64,000 nucleotides of DNA from JASGTU01 sp963821815 (GTDB lineage Bacteria; Chloroflexota; Anaerolineae; Caldilineales; Caldilineaceae). A program made the translations under genes and the position numbers. The notes under the pieces were generated by a model. It did no database searches, had not been told where the DNA came from, and saw only the letters and a program-made list of their open reading frames with translations. The stretch is taken from assembly GCA_963821815.1 (NCBI GenBank), contig CAWGFG010000006.1, positions 1,984,001-2,048,000 on the forward strand. Reading direction: 5' to 3'. Numbering within the stretch: the stretch's first letter is position 1; each line of letters begins with the position of its first letter. This document shows positions 40,205 to 50,112 of this stretch, piece after piece.

Positions 40205-41773
40205 TTGGCTGAACAAACGCATCCCATGTTCGATCCGCGAGGCATGACGGACCAAGAAGCGTCCCGGTTGAACAACCTGCACAGGTTGCAGGAGCTCAAC
40301 ATCGAGACCTTCCCAGCACGCGTGGAGCGCACGCACGAAATCGCCGATGTACGCAACCTATTCGTTGCGCAAGGCGATGACGGGCAACTGGTAGCGCCCG
40401 ACGCGCACGTCATTATCGTAGGACGACTCAAGCGGATTCGCATCATGGGCAAGATGAGCTTTGCCGATGTCGAAGATGGTTCCGGACAGATACAGATTAT
40501 CGTACGACGGGACGATCTGCCGGACGGTTGGTATAACGAGGTGTGGAAACGCCTCGTCGACCTGGGCGATTTTGTGGAGGTTGGCGGCAAGTTAGCCGTG
40601 ACCAAGACGGGTGAACCCAGTGTACAGGCCGATTCGATCATATTCCTGAGCAAGGCGTTGAAGCCCATGCCGGATAAATGGCACGGCGTGCGCGATCAGG
40701 AGACCCGTTATCGTCGTCGCTATGTTGACCTATTGTCGAATCCGGAAATTCGTGAGCTTTTCCGAACGAGGGCTACCATCATCCGCGCCATTCGCGAATA
40801 TCTGGACGGAGAAGGCTTTCTTGAGGTCGAGACGCCAATTCTGCAACCGGTCTATGGCGGCGCGGCTGCACGGCCGTTCGTAACGCACCACAACCAGCTT
40901 CACCAGGACCTGTACCTGCGCATTAGCTTCGAACTCTATCTGAAACGACTAATCGTAGGCGGCTTTGAGCGCGTATACGAGATCGGGCGCGATTTCCGCA
41001 ACGAAGGTGTTAGCTTCAAACATAACCCGGAATTCACCCAGGTCGAGTTCTATGAGGCCTACGCCGACTACAACGATGTGATGCGCCGGACCGAGGAGAT
41101 GCTTGCAGACGTCGCGATGGCTGTGACAGGCGGCATGGTCGTGACGTGGCAAGGCCACGATATTGACTTGACGCCGCCATGGACGCGCATCAGTCTGCGA
41201 GATGCCGTCAAGGACGCATGCGGCATCGACTTTGAAGCTTACCCGGACGCCGAGTCGTTGGCTCACGCCATGCGCGACATCGGCCATGAGCCTGACCCAA
41301 AGAGCAACTGGGGCAAGCTGGTAGACAGCCTTATGTCGCGACATGTTGAACCGAACCTCATCCAACCAACGTTCCTAATCGACTACCCGCGAGACGTAAG
41401 CCCGCTCGCCAAAGGGTCGCCTGAGGATCCACGGCAAGTTGAGCGTTTTGAGGGCTTCATGGGCGGCATGGAAATCTGCAACGCGTTCAGCGAGATCAAC
41501 GATCCGATTGACCAGTTTCAGCGTTTCGTGGATGAGAACTACCGAGCTCGTCATGGAGATGAAGAGGCGCATCCGGTTGATGAGGACTACATCGAAGCGC
41601 TGAGTTACGGCATGCCGCCGACCGGTGGTTTTGGCATGGGCGTCGACCGCTTGGTTATGCTCTTCACCAACACCGACACGATTCGTGAGGTGATCCTCTT
41701 CCCGCATCTGCGCACTATCAAGGAGAGCGAAGGTACAGAAGTAGCTGTGAACGCGGAGTCGCCCGAAGAATAG
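40205..41773 (+). CDS. lysS: Lysyl-tRNA synthetase, class II
   Basis: A 522-residue class II synthetase. The N-terminal OB fold (HVIIVGRLKRIRIMGKMSF, FVEVGGKLAVTKTGE) binds the tRNA-Lys anticodon. Motif 1 region includes FLEVETPILQPVYGGAAARPF; motif 2 is RNEGVSFKHNPEFTQVEFYE; motif 3 is GGFGMGVDRLVML. The start is TTG 40205 (MAEQTHPMFD); ATG 40226 is the alternative. It follows greA by 40 bases, a linkage found in many bacteria. Confidence 0.95.
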   Translation: MAEQTHPMFDPRGMTDQEASRLNNLHRLQELNIETFPARVERTHEIADVRNLFVAQGDDGQLVAPDAHVIIVGRLKRIRIMGKMSFADVEDGSGQIQIIVRRDDLPDGWYNEVWKRLVDLGDFVEVGGKLAVTKTGEPSVQADSIIFLSKALKPMPDKWHGVRDQETRYRRRYVDLLSNPEIRELFRTRATIIRAIREYLDGEGFLEVETPILQPVYGGAAARPFVTHHNQLHQDLYLRISFELYLKRLIVGGFERVYEIGRDFRNEGVSFKHNPEFTQVEFYEAYADYNDVMRRTEEMLADVAMAVTGGMVVTWQGHDIDLTPPWTRISLRDAVKDACGIDFEAYPDAESLAHAMRDIGHEPDPKSNWGKLVDSLMSRHVEPNLIQPTFLIDYPRDVSPLAKGSPEDPRQVERFEGFMGGMEICNAFSEINDPIDQFQRFVDENYRARHGDEEAHPVDEDYIEALSYGMPPTGGFGMGVDRLVMLFTNTDTIREVILFPHLRTIKESEGTEVAVNAESPEE

Positions 41774-41811
41774 TCTAATCTATCCATAACTTTTCGTGTG
41801 GGATGGTTGCC

Positions 41812-43596
41812 ATGACCAACAGCAAAGCCCCGATGATGGCGCTGACGCTGTTGGTCTTTTTGCATCTACTAGTAGCAGGGGCTTTCAGCATTTGGAATCC
41901 GCTGGCAGAAGCGCCGGATGAGGCTGACCACTTTGCCTATGTGCGCTTGTTGGCGGCAAAACGCGGACTAGCAATCGGTCCGCAGTTGACGCAGGGCAAA
42001 CACCCGCCTCTCTACCATATTGTAGCTACGCTGGCGGCGAGCCTCGGCGATCCGCTCGATTATCGTTGGCTGCGCGCGAATCCGGACCTGAGTATCCAAC
42101 CCACGGCGAATTGGTCACCCAATTTCTTTATCCATACAACGCTGGAAGAGTGGCCTTGGAGCGCCGGACCGCTTGCGTTTCACCTTGCAAGGTTCGTCTC
42201 AGTACTATTGAGCACGCTCACTGTTCTCGCCACGTATTGGCTTGTTCGGCTCGGATTTCCAGAGCAGCAGTGGTTGGCCATTGCATCCGCTGCGCTTCTT
42301 GCCGTGATTCCGGAATTTGCATTCATCGGCGGTGCGGTCAACAACGACAACGGCGCTGCCCTCATGGGTACACTGACACTGGCAGGCGCCCTATTGCTGC
42401 TGCGTCAACCTGCGAACCGGCGCGCCATCTGGTGGCTACCCATCGTGATGGGAATGGGCTTGCTGACAAAGGTTAGCCTGCTGGCGTTGTGGCCTGTGGT
42501 ACTGGTCGGCGCTATTGCAGGTGCAAGTTTGGACTCGACCATGGACAGCCCCGATGCTACCTCTTGGCTACAAGGGTTCGGTCGCCATTGGCGCCGCGCC
42601 GTCATAACTTGTGCGGTCATTTTGCTCACGGCAGCGCTCTTTGCTGCACCTTGGTTCCTGCGCAACTGGCGTCTCTACGGCGATCCTCTAGGCTACTCAC
42701 TCATGCAACAGACCGTCGACGTTCGCTCAGCGCCCTGGTCGGCTAGCGACACGTACTGGCTGGTGAAAGGCTGGTTCGTATCCTTCTGGGGTAAGTTTGG
42801 TGCGGTTGGTCACCTGCCCTATCCCGGGTGGGTCTACTGGTTGCTTGGCGTCTTTAGCGTCGCGTCCTTGTTTGGGTTGCTGAAATCCTGGTGGCTGTCA
42901 AACACAATGCAGCGCCTGGTGCTCTTCATGTTCGCGCTAGCGGTGGTCGGCGTGGCAGTGGCTATTTGGCGATATTCGCTAGTCGCTTTGGGCACGGACC
43001 AGGGACGCTTGCTTTACCCCGCTGTCGGCGCCATCGTAACACTGTTCGTGGTCGGATTGTCGGAACTGACGCTAGTCCGTTTCCGACCGGGATTCGGCGT
43101 TGTTGGAAGCGGCTTGATGGCGTTCCTTGCGATATACGGTCTGATCGGAGTTATATTGCCTGCCTATGCGCCTCCTAAACCGATCACGTCTTCTATAGCA
43201 ACAGAGAGAGCCAGCAAGCCATCTGTGACGTTTGGGCCGCTTGCTCTTGTGGACTGGACGCTGGAATCCGAGCCGGTGCTCTTGTGGCGTATGACGGAAG
43301 CAACGGCGGAAGACTATCGCATCACGTTGCGCGTCATTGCGGAGGATGGGACGCTTGTCTGGGAGTGGAACCGATCGCCCGGCTACGGTCGATGGAGTAC
43401 AGACCATTGGGAAGCCGGTGAGACCTACCTGGACGAGTACGAGGTTGTATGGCCTGAATGGGCGGGATCAGGACAGTATCTATTGGAGGTAGGTGTGCGA
43501 CCGTACGATGGCGAGTATGTGACCGCTAGCGCAGATGGCAAAAACATAAATACTAGTGAGAGCCCGTATGTGCCACTGGGCTGGTTTCAACGGTAG
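41812..43596 (+). CDS. GT-C-fold membrane glycosyltransferase-like protein
   Basis: A 594-residue polytopic membrane protein with about ten helices and a soluble C-terminal beta-rich domain of about 140 residues. The first periplasmic loop has APDEADHFAYVRLLA, the acidic pair expected of GT-C enzymes using polyprenyl-phosphate sugars. A second loop has FIGGAVNNDN. The C-terminal part (YRITLRVIAEDGTLVWEWN) looks like a sandwich domain. Probably transfers a sugar to a lipid, glycan or protein outside the membrane; substrate unknown. I took ATG 41812 with GGGATGG five bases upstream; ATG 41803 is the alternative. Last plus-strand gene before the tRNA array. Confidence 0.65.
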   Translation: MTNSKAPMMALTLLVFLHLLVAGAFSIWNPLAEAPDEADHFAYVRLLAAKRGLAIGPQLTQGKHPPLYHIVATLAASLGDPLDYRWLRANPDLSIQPTANWSPNFFIHTTLEEWPWSAGPLAFHLARFVSVLLSTLTVLATYWLVRLGFPEQQWLAIASAALLAVIPEFAFIGGAVNNDNGAALMGTLTLAGALLLLRQPANRRAIWWLPIVMGMGLLTKVSLLALWPVVLVGAIAGASLDSTMDSPDATSWLQGFGRHWRRAVITCAVILLTAALFAAPWFLRNWRLYGDPLGYSLMQQTVDVRSAPWSASDTYWLVKGWFVSFWGKFGAVGHLPYPGWVYWLLGVFSVASLFGLLKSWWLSNTMQRLVLFMFALAVVGVAVAIWRYSLVALGTDQGRLLYPAVGAIVTLFVVGLSELTLVRFRPGFGVVGSGLMAFLAIYGLIGVILPAYAPPKPITSSIATERASKPSVTFGPLALVDWTLESEPVLLWRMTEATAEDYRITLRVIAEDGTLVWEWNRSPGYGRWSTDHWEAGETYLDEYEVVWPEWAGSGQYLLEVGVRPYDGEYVTASADGKNINTSESPYVPLGWFQR

Positions 43597-43620
43597 CAAA
43601 TTCAACCAGCCACCACTAAA

Positions 43621-44173
<553 letters not shown>

Positions 44174-44186
44174 ATTTGCATTCCAA

Positions 44187-44214
44187 AGTATACTAACTTC
44201 GGTGGAATTCACAA
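44187..44214 (-). promoter_or_regulatory. Promoter of tRNA-Pro
   Basis: On the minus strand TTGTGA (44209-44214), a 16-base spacer and TATACT (44187-44192). The -10 element ends 13 bases before the tRNA 5' end, which suits a short leader trimmed by RNase P. Confidence 0.55.
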
Positions 44215-44300
44215 AATCTTGGGGGGCGCTTTCAGCGTCATCATTTGCAAGAGAAGCACCGGTGAGTTGCCTAGAAACTCGCCAAATCTCCAATAAATCG

Positions 44301-44329
44301 TTGCTTTGCCAATAGAGCTATGCTATAAT
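44301..44329 (+). promoter_or_regulatory. Sigma-70 promoter of the bifunctional nuclease gene
   Basis: TTGCTT at 44301-44306, a 17-base spacer and a perfect TATAAT at 44324-44329, preceded by TATGC. It is about 115 bases before the start at 44446 and diverges from the tRNA promoter. Confidence 0.7.
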
Positions 44330-44445
44330 CCAACCGTTCTTGGCGATGTACGCAAGCACCGTTTTCGATTATCATAGTGATAGTTCAATACGGAATGCGC
44401 TTGTGAAACGAAGCCAATTGAGTGCGTCGTAGGAGAGACTATCGT

Positions 44446-44985
44446 ATGATCGAAGTGACCATTGACAGCATACGCGTCAGCCTGATGTCCCAGCATCGCA
44501 TCGTGGTGCTAAAAGAAGAAGATGGTGAACGCTTTCTGCCCATCTGGATCGGCCCCTTCGAAGCAGACGCCATTACATTGCAGCTACAGGGCGTGGACGC
44601 TCCTCGCCCCCTAACTCACGATCTGCTCAAGACCGTAATCGAGACGCTGGGCGGGCAAGTCGAACAAGTCATTATCAGCGGGCTGGAGAAGAACACCTAT
44701 TACGCCAAAATTGTGTTGGACGTCGATGGCGATAGAGTGGAAATCGATAGCCGGCCGAGCGATGCAATCGCACTGAGCGTGCGGGTTAGCGCTCCTGTCT
44801 ACATCGAAGATGAAGTGATGGATCAGGCAGGCTTACTGCCCGACGAAGAACTGAATCTGACCGATGACAGCATGGGTGATTTCGAATCCTCTGACGAGGA
44901 AGACGAGGTCGAAAAGCGGGGTGACCTGGGCGTCTTTACAGACTTCGTCGAAGGCCTAGACTTGGATGATCTGCTGGGCAACTAG
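44446..44985 (+). CDS. Bifunctional nuclease family (DUF151/BFN) protein
   Basis: A 179-residue protein of the BFN-domain family, known from Thermotoga structures and a plant nuclease with DNase and RNase activity. The core has VLKEEDGERFLPIWIGPFEA, the usual start of the domain, then RPLTHDLLKTVIETLGG and IDSRPSDAIALSVRVSAPVYI, the most conserved stretch. The last 45 residues are acidic and terminate FVEGLDLDDLLGN, a DnaA/UvrB-like variable tail in many members. ATG 44446 was chosen for TAGGAGAG upstream; the frame extends to 44422 with only basic residues. It ends before a strong terminator. Confidence 0.85.
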   Translation: MIEVTIDSIRVSLMSQHRIVVLKEEDGERFLPIWIGPFEADAITLQLQGVDAPRPLTHDLLKTVIETLGGQVEQVIISGLEKNTYYAKIVLDVDGDRVEIDSRPSDAIALSVRVSAPVYIEDEVMDQAGLLPDEELNLTDDSMGDFESSDEEDEVEKRGDLGVFTDFVEGLDLDDLLGN

Positions 44986-45012
44986 ATGGATGTAGGTGCG
45001 TACCGACATCGG

Positions 45013-45047
45013 GCGGCGAGGTTGCTACGAGCAGCTTCGCCGCTTTT
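45013..45047 (+). terminator. Rho-independent terminator after the BFN gene
   Basis: A 14-bp stem with two G-U pairs (45013-45026 with 45030-45043) and a three-base ACG loop, followed by TTTT. It makes dnaB the start of a separate transcript, although no clear dnaB promoter was found in the remaining 110 bases. Confidence 0.75.
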
Positions 45048-45157
45048 GTCATCATGCGCCCTTTTCCCCAGCCCATCAACACGATTTCCACATCTTGTGC
45101 CCATGACTTCCGCTCGTGATTAGCGACTCCGCGACACGCCGCAACGAGTGAAACAAA

Positions 45158-46843
45158 ATGCCCGATTCGAAGGACAACCACATGGAACCCGACACGGAAG
45201 ATAACCAAGCGCCTAGCGACGGATCTCACCTGGAACTGGAGCTGCAGAACGACTCTAGTCCGGACGCCGAAACGCAGGATAAATCCACTGCAACCGAGGA
45301 CTCGAAGAACGGTTCGGAGCCTGAGCGGTTGGACAGTGCAACAAATGAACCAAAGTCCCCCAATGGGGCCGATCACGATTCCGAGCCGCTTTACATGCCG
45401 GAGGCGGACGAGTTTCAGGAGCCGCCGTTTGGCAACGACTACGGTGACGGTTTCGGAGATGGGTTTGGCGACGATTTTGGCGGACCCGTCGATCTTCCGC
45501 AGCGGATGATCCCGTCCAATTTGGCAGCTGAACGAGCAGTGCTAGGCGCATTGCTTATCGACCCCGATGCCATGATGAAGATCGCAAGCTACATCAAAGC
45601 CGACGACTTCTACCGCCACAGCCACGGTCAAATCTATCAGGCGATCTACTCGCTCAATGAGCGGCGCGAGGCCATTGACTACGTCACGTTGGTCGACGAG
45701 CTTGAGCGGCGTAACACCTTGGCTGAAATCGGCGGCCCTGCCTACATCACCGAATTGATCGCAACCACGCCAACATCACTGTATATCGACCACTATGCAC
45801 GCATCGTGGAACGGACAGCGATCCTGCGCCGGCTCATCTCCGCAGCAGGCAGCATAGCCGAGCTTGCCTACGACGACAGCGACGACGTTCATAGCATTAT
45901 TGATCGTGCTGAACAGGTCATCTTCAGCGTCAGCGAGAGCAGCATTCATCGTGACTTGACTCCTGTCGGCGCGATCATGCCCGATGTGGTCGGTCGTATT
46001 GATGACCTCACCAAAGGCGGCGGGCAGCTCATGGGCGTGCCCACGGGTTTCACGCAGCTAGACAAGCTTCTGGGCGGGCTGCAGCAGAGCGACCTAATCA
46101 TTGCTGCCGGCCGTCCCGGCATGGGTAAATCTTCGTTTGGCCTAACAATGGCAGAGTATGCTGCCAAGTATCATGGTCAGCGGGTAGCTATCTTCAGCCT
46201 GGAGATGAGCAAAGAACAGGTTGTCCAGCGGCTGTTATCCATGGAGACCGGCATCGACAGCTATCGGCTGCGCCTTGGCGATATCCACGAAGCGGAGGAT
46301 GAATGGAACATCCTCATGGAAGCCGCCAATAGGCTGTCCGCCCATGCGATCTACATCGATGACACGCCTGCTGCCACAATCAATGATATCCGTACCAAGG
46401 CGCGTCGACTTGCCATGGAGAACGGCATCGATCTGATCATGGTCGATTACATGCAGTTGATGAGCGGCGTATCATCGTCCCGGTCGGAGAATCGACAGCA
46501 GGAAATTAGCTACATCAGCCGGCAGTTAAAGGCGTTGGCGCGCGAGCTAAACGTGCCGATTCTCGCGTTGGCGCAACTCAGCCGCGCGGTGGAGAGTCGT
46601 GCCGACAAGATTCCTATGTTGTCGGACTTGCGCGAGTCGGGCAGTATCGAACAGGATGCCGATGTAGTTATGTTCATCTACCGCGAAGACTATTACGTGG
46701 AGGAGACAGACCGGCAGAATATTGCCGACATCATTGTGGCGAAGCATCGTCACGGTGAAACAGGCACCGTGAGTCTGTTCTTCCAGAAGGAGCTTACACT
46801 GTTCCATGACCTGGCGCTACAGCGATCGGAACTTGATTATTAG
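45158..46843 (+). CDS. dnaB: Replicative DNA helicase DnaB
   Basis: A 561-residue hexameric helicase. Residues 1-111 are an extra, acidic, disordered-looking extension rich in Ser, Asp and Glu that ends in a Gly/Asp/Phe repeat (GDGFGDGFGDDFGG). The normal protein begins at about 114 with PQRMIPSNLAAERAVLGA (primase-interacting N-terminal domain). The RecA-like domain has Walker A GRPGMGKS (318-325), IFSLEMSKEQVVQRL, Walker B LIMVDYMQLM and SDLRESGSIEQDADVV. No intein is present. ATG 45182 would shorten the tail by eight residues. The next two genes look like primosome partners. Confidence 0.95.
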   Translation: MPDSKDNHMEPDTEDNQAPSDGSHLELELQNDSSPDAETQDKSTATEDSKNGSEPERLDSATNEPKSPNGADHDSEPLYMPEADEFQEPPFGNDYGDGFGDGFGDDFGGPVDLPQRMIPSNLAAERAVLGALLIDPDAMMKIASYIKADDFYRHSHGQIYQAIYSLNERREAIDYVTLVDELERRNTLAEIGGPAYITELIATTPTSLYIDHYARIVERTAILRRLISAAGSIAELAYDDSDDVHSIIDRAEQVIFSVSESSIHRDLTPVGAIMPDVVGRIDDLTKGGGQLMGVPTGFTQLDKLLGGLQQSDLIIAAGRPGMGKSSFGLTMAEYAAKYHGQRVAIFSLEMSKEQVVQRLLSMETGIDSYRLRLGDIHEAEDEWNILMEAANRLSAHAIYIDDTPAATINDIRTKARRLAMENGIDLIMVDYMQLMSGVSSSRSENRQQEISYISRQLKALARELNVPILALAQLSRAVESRADKIPMLSDLRESGSIEQDADVVMFIYREDYYVEETDRQNIADIIVAKHRHGETGTVSLFFQKELTLFHDLALQRSELDY

Positions 46844-46867
46844 ACGACATATGGGAGGATTAGCGCC

Positions 46868-47635
46868 GTGACACAGTTGTACAAGACATTCGTCGGCTTC
46901 ACAGACGTATCAATGAAACCGGTCATCGTGCCGGACCTGTTCTTCACTGAACTGCTGCCGCAGATCGACGATTTCGCAGAGCTCAAGCTAACGCTGCATT
47001 GCTTTTGGCTATTGAACGAACAAAGCGGTGAGCTGAGGTACCTGCGCGGCAAAGACCTGCGCGAGGATGAGCTTTTACTCAACAGCCTGGCTTCAGAAGA
47101 GGACTTGCGTCCAATAGACATCGTTCTGGAGGAAGCTATCAATAGCTGCGTCACGCGTAAAACGCTGCAGCGGTTGGAGATCGTAACGGACGTTGTCGAC
47201 GAAGCTGGCAAGAGCGCAGAGAAAGTGGAGGACTGGTATTTTCTCAACACGGTCAAAGGACGGCAGGCGCTGGCTATGGTGCGGGACGGGCGACTGGGTG
47301 AACTGAAGTCGGCAATTCCCGACGAAGCCAGGTTGCGGGTGCAACGGCCGAACATCTTCGTACTCTACGAACAGAATATAGGCGTCATGACGCCGCTCAT
47401 CGCCGACCAGCTCCGCGACATGGAGAAGACCTATCCGCCGGAGTGGATACAGGACGCGATCGAAATTGCAGTGAGCAGCAACAAACGACATCTGCGCTAT
47501 ATCCAGGCCATTCTGCGGCGCTGGGAGACTGACGGAAGGGATGAGGGTCAACGTGAAGGATATGGAAGAGCTGCTTCGTCAGACAAAGGAAAGTATGACA
47601 TCCCAGACGACCTCTCCGAGATCATCATCGGCTAG
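46868..47635 (+). CDS. DnaD-domain primosome protein
   Basis: A 255-residue protein. The N-terminal part resembles a winged-helix DnaD/DnaB-II domain (LHCFWLLNEQSGELRYLRGKDL). The C-terminal DnaD domain has FVLYEQNIGVMTPLIADQLRDMEKTYPPEWIQDAIEIAV and NKRHLRYIQAILRRWETDG, the family YxxxIL-type end helix. In Firmicutes DnaD helps load DnaB helicase. Here it lies between dnaB and a DnaC/DnaI-like loader. Start GTG 46868 has GGGAGG nine bases upstream. Its 3' end overlaps the loader gene by about 80-95 bases. Confidence 0.85.
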   Translation: MTQLYKTFVGFTDVSMKPVIVPDLFFTELLPQIDDFAELKLTLHCFWLLNEQSGELRYLRGKDLREDELLLNSLASEEDLRPIDIVLEEAINSCVTRKTLQRLEIVTDVVDEAGKSAEKVEDWYFLNTVKGRQALAMVRDGRLGELKSAIPDEARLRVQRPNIFVLYEQNIGVMTPLIADQLRDMEKTYPPEWIQDAIEIAVSSNKRHLRYIQAILRRWETDGRDEGQREGYGRAASSDKGKYDIPDDLSEIIIG

Positions 47636-48950
47636 ACAGGTTAGGGGCGGCATGCGAGCGAACGACTCCGAGCCGACCTGTCCCATCTGCGGCGGTACGG
47701 GTTATGTTACAGCGGATGTGCCCATCGGCCATCCCAACTTCGGCAAGGCAATCCCCTGTGAGTGCCAGACGAACAATCATGTACAGCGACGAATCGAACG
47801 GCTTCGCACCATGAGCCATTTGGGTGATCTTACCTATCTGACGTTTGATACATTTCTCGCTGAACCAACGCATTTGGCTCAGGACAAAGCCTACAACCTG
47901 CGACGAGCCTTTGAAACCTGTAGCTATTACGCCGAGCAGCCGGATGGCTGGCTGCTGCTTACGGGCACGTATGGCTGTGGCAAGACCCATCTGGCGGCTG
48001 CCATCGCCAATGCGCGGCTAAAGGCTGGAAAACCGGCTGTCTTTATGGTGGTACCCGACCTGCTGGACCATCTGCGCTCAACCTACACCCCGCGCAGCAA
48101 TACGAACTACGACGACCTGTTTGAACAGATCCGCACCACACCACTGCTCATTTTGGATGATATGGGTACACAGAGCAGCACGGAATGGGCGCAGGAGAAG
48201 CTCTTCCAGTTGCTCAACCACCGTTACAATGCGAAACTCGCCACAGTGATTACGACCAACCAGCGGATCGACGAGATCGACCCACGTGTGCGCAGTCGCC
48301 TGCAGGACCCGAACCTGGTCAATCATTACGCCATCATCGCGCCGGACTTTCGTGCCGGGCAGAATGCCGCGCCAAGTGACTTGAGCACACTGGCGCTTTA
48401 TCGAGACAAGAGGTTCGAGACGTTCAACGAGAACCGATCGGACCTGGATGCGAAAGAGCGTCTCAATCTGCAACAGGTGTACGCTGAAGCGGAACGGTAC
48501 GCTCAGGAGCCGCACGGCTGGCTGGTTATCTCAGGCGATACAGGTGTGGGCAAAACGCATCTTGCCGCCTCTATTGCGAACCACCTGATCAATGTAGCGT
48601 TTGGCGAAGTCATGTTCATCGTCGCGCCGGATCTTCTGGATCACCTGCGCTCCGCGTTCAGCCCGAATTCCTCCACACCCTATGACCGACGCTTTAACGA
48701 GATCAAGAATGCGCCCTGTCTGGTCTTGGATGATTTAGGTACGGAGAGCGCTACGCCGTGGGCGCGTGAGAAGCTTTTCCAGTTACTAAACTATCGATAT
48801 AACGCACTACTCCCCACAGTTATCACGACTATGAAGACAGCCAACGACATTGAACCGTGGTTGCGAACGCGCATGTTGGATGTCGAACGCTGCACCTGGT
48901 GCATGATCAAAGCTCCCGGATATCGCGGGCGACGAAACAAACCAACTTAG
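47553..48950 (+). CDS. DnaC/DnaI-like helicase loader with two tandem AAA+ domains
   Basis: A 465-residue protein. An N-terminal zinc-finger-like cluster has C43, C46, C69 and C71 (CPICGGTGYV, IPCEC), as in DnaI. The first ATPase domain has Walker A GTYGCGKT (138-145) and Walker B LLILDDMG (198-205). A second, similar domain follows with Walker A GDTGVGKT (328-335) and Walker B CLVLDDLG (389-396). The segments PDLLDHLRS and EKLFQLLN(H/Y)RYN occur in both halves, proving an internal duplication. Usual loaders have one AAA+ domain. GTG 47553 was chosen for GAGGG five bases upstream; ATG 47541 and ATG 47562 are alternatives. Confidence 0.85.
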   Translation: MKDMEELLRQTKESMTSQTTSPRSSSARQVRGGMRANDSEPTCPICGGTGYVTADVPIGHPNFGKAIPCECQTNNHVQRRIERLRTMSHLGDLTYLTFDTFLAEPTHLAQDKAYNLRRAFETCSYYAEQPDGWLLLTGTYGCGKTHLAAAIANARLKAGKPAVFMVVPDLLDHLRSTYTPRSNTNYDDLFEQIRTTPLLILDDMGTQSSTEWAQEKLFQLLNHRYNAKLATVITTNQRIDEIDPRVRSRLQDPNLVNHYAIIAPDFRAGQNAAPSDLSTLALYRDKRFETFNENRSDLDAKERLNLQQVYAEAERYAQEPHGWLVISGDTGVGKTHLAASIANHLINVAFGEVMFIVAPDLLDHLRSAFSPNSSTPYDRRFNEIKNAPCLVLDDLGTESATPWAREKLFQLLNYRYNALLPTVITTMKTANDIEPWLRTRMLDVERCTWCMIKAPGYRGRRNKPT

Positions 48951-49000
48951 GCTCTCAACAGAGGAACTACCCGCAACGTTTCGGCGTCGTATTGGCAATA

Positions 49001-49009
49001 TGCTATACT
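49001..49009 (+). promoter_or_regulatory. Extended -10 promoter of the SH3/GH/GT gene group
   Basis: TGC-TATACT forms an extended -10 element 92 bases before the lipoprotein start. No good -35 box is visible, as expected for extended -10 promoters. Confidence 0.4.
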
Positions 49010-49100
49010 CGATTACGGTCGAGCAGTCTAGTCAAGGATTTCAAATAATCTGTCGGATGTATGTGTTGATGTACGCCCAGAACCAACGGAGCGCTTTCCC

Positions 49101-50093
49101 ATGCTATTAAATCTCCGATCAGTATCCACGATCATGCTGATTGGCATTGTTGTGGTGCTATTGGCCAGTTGTCGCGGCGAGAAAGCCGCACCGGTGCCAA
49201 CGCGTATGCCTGCACCAACGTTTACGCCGACTGTTGTATCTGAGCAGGCGCAAGTAGATGCGGATGCCATCGCCACAGCAAATGCACTTGCAGCCGCTGC
49301 CGAACAACAAGAGCAAAGTGCGCCAGGCCCGCAAGAGCAGGAAGTTGTTCAGCCCCAGGAAGAACCGACGCCAACCAATACAGCCGTGCCCCCGACACCA
49401 ATTCCGCAAGCTGAACTGCTCGTGAACACGAGTATGAATGTTCGAAGCGGGCCAGGCACCGACTACAGCATCATCGGTTCAGCAAATTCCGGCGAACAGT
49501 TCACTGTACAGGGCAAAAACGACGCCGGTACTTGGTGGCAGATCGATTTCCAAGGGCAACCTGGTTGGGTTTTTGGCGACCTTGTGACTGCTCAGAATAC
49601 GGGTGCTGTTGCGATCGCACAGAACATACCGGCTCCGCCGCCAACGCAACCGCCAGTGCCCACGGCTGTACCTGTTCCGGCACAGCCTGCAGAGCCAGCA
49701 CAACCCGCAGAGCCCGCGCCGGCGCCTGCACCGAGCTACCAGTTCAACAAGGCTATTGTGCAACGCTGCGACCCGAATCAAGGTGTTACTTATGCAGAAG
49801 GCACGACCTATCGCAACGGCTCGCCTGTCAATGGACTTAACGTCGTATTCAGCTACGCACCCGATGCGGAACCCGTCGCCACGGTTTTGTCCGGACCGCA
49901 CCAGGGCTACCCAGGTTGGCGAACCGGTTTCTATTCACACATCATTGGGGCAAGTGGCGCACGCGAGGGCGACTGGTACTTCTGGATCGCCGACGATACT
50001 GGTCAACGTATCTCAGCTATCGCACACGTACACACAGACGGTGAAGCCGGCGACGGCAAGTGCCAACAAGCAGTCATCGACTTCGATTCGTAG
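49101..50093 (+). CDS. SH3-domain lipoprotein
   Basis: A 330-residue exported lipoprotein. The signal peptide (1-23) ends in the lipobox LASC with Cys24. A Pro/Thr and Gln/Glu-rich linker leads to a bacterial SH3 domain (about 112-172) with MNVRSGPGTDYSIIGSA and WWQIDFQGQPGWVFGDLV. Such domains often bind peptidoglycan. A second Pro/Ala-rich linker (about 178-212) precedes a C-terminal domain of about 115 residues containing QRCDPNQGVTYAEG and GDWYFWIADDTGQR, which I do not recognise. Start ATG 49101. It is followed by a membrane-anchored glycoside hydrolase, suggesting a surface glycan role. Confidence 0.75.
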   Translation: MLLNLRSVSTIMLIGIVVVLLASCRGEKAAPVPTRMPAPTFTPTVVSEQAQVDADAIATANALAAAAEQQEQSAPGPQEQEVVQPQEEPTPTNTAVPPTPIPQAELLVNTSMNVRSGPGTDYSIIGSANSGEQFTVQGKNDAGTWWQIDFQGQPGWVFGDLVTAQNTGAVAIAQNIPAPPPTQPPVPTAVPVPAQPAEPAQPAEPAPAPAPSYQFNKAIVQRCDPNQGVTYAEGTTYRNGSPVNGLNVVFSYAPDAEPVATVLSGPHQGYPGWRTGFYSHIIGASGAREGDWYFWIADDTGQRISAIAHVHTDGEAGDGKCQQAVIDFDS

Positions 50094-50112
50094 TTCCAAA
50101 CCATAAGCTGCC

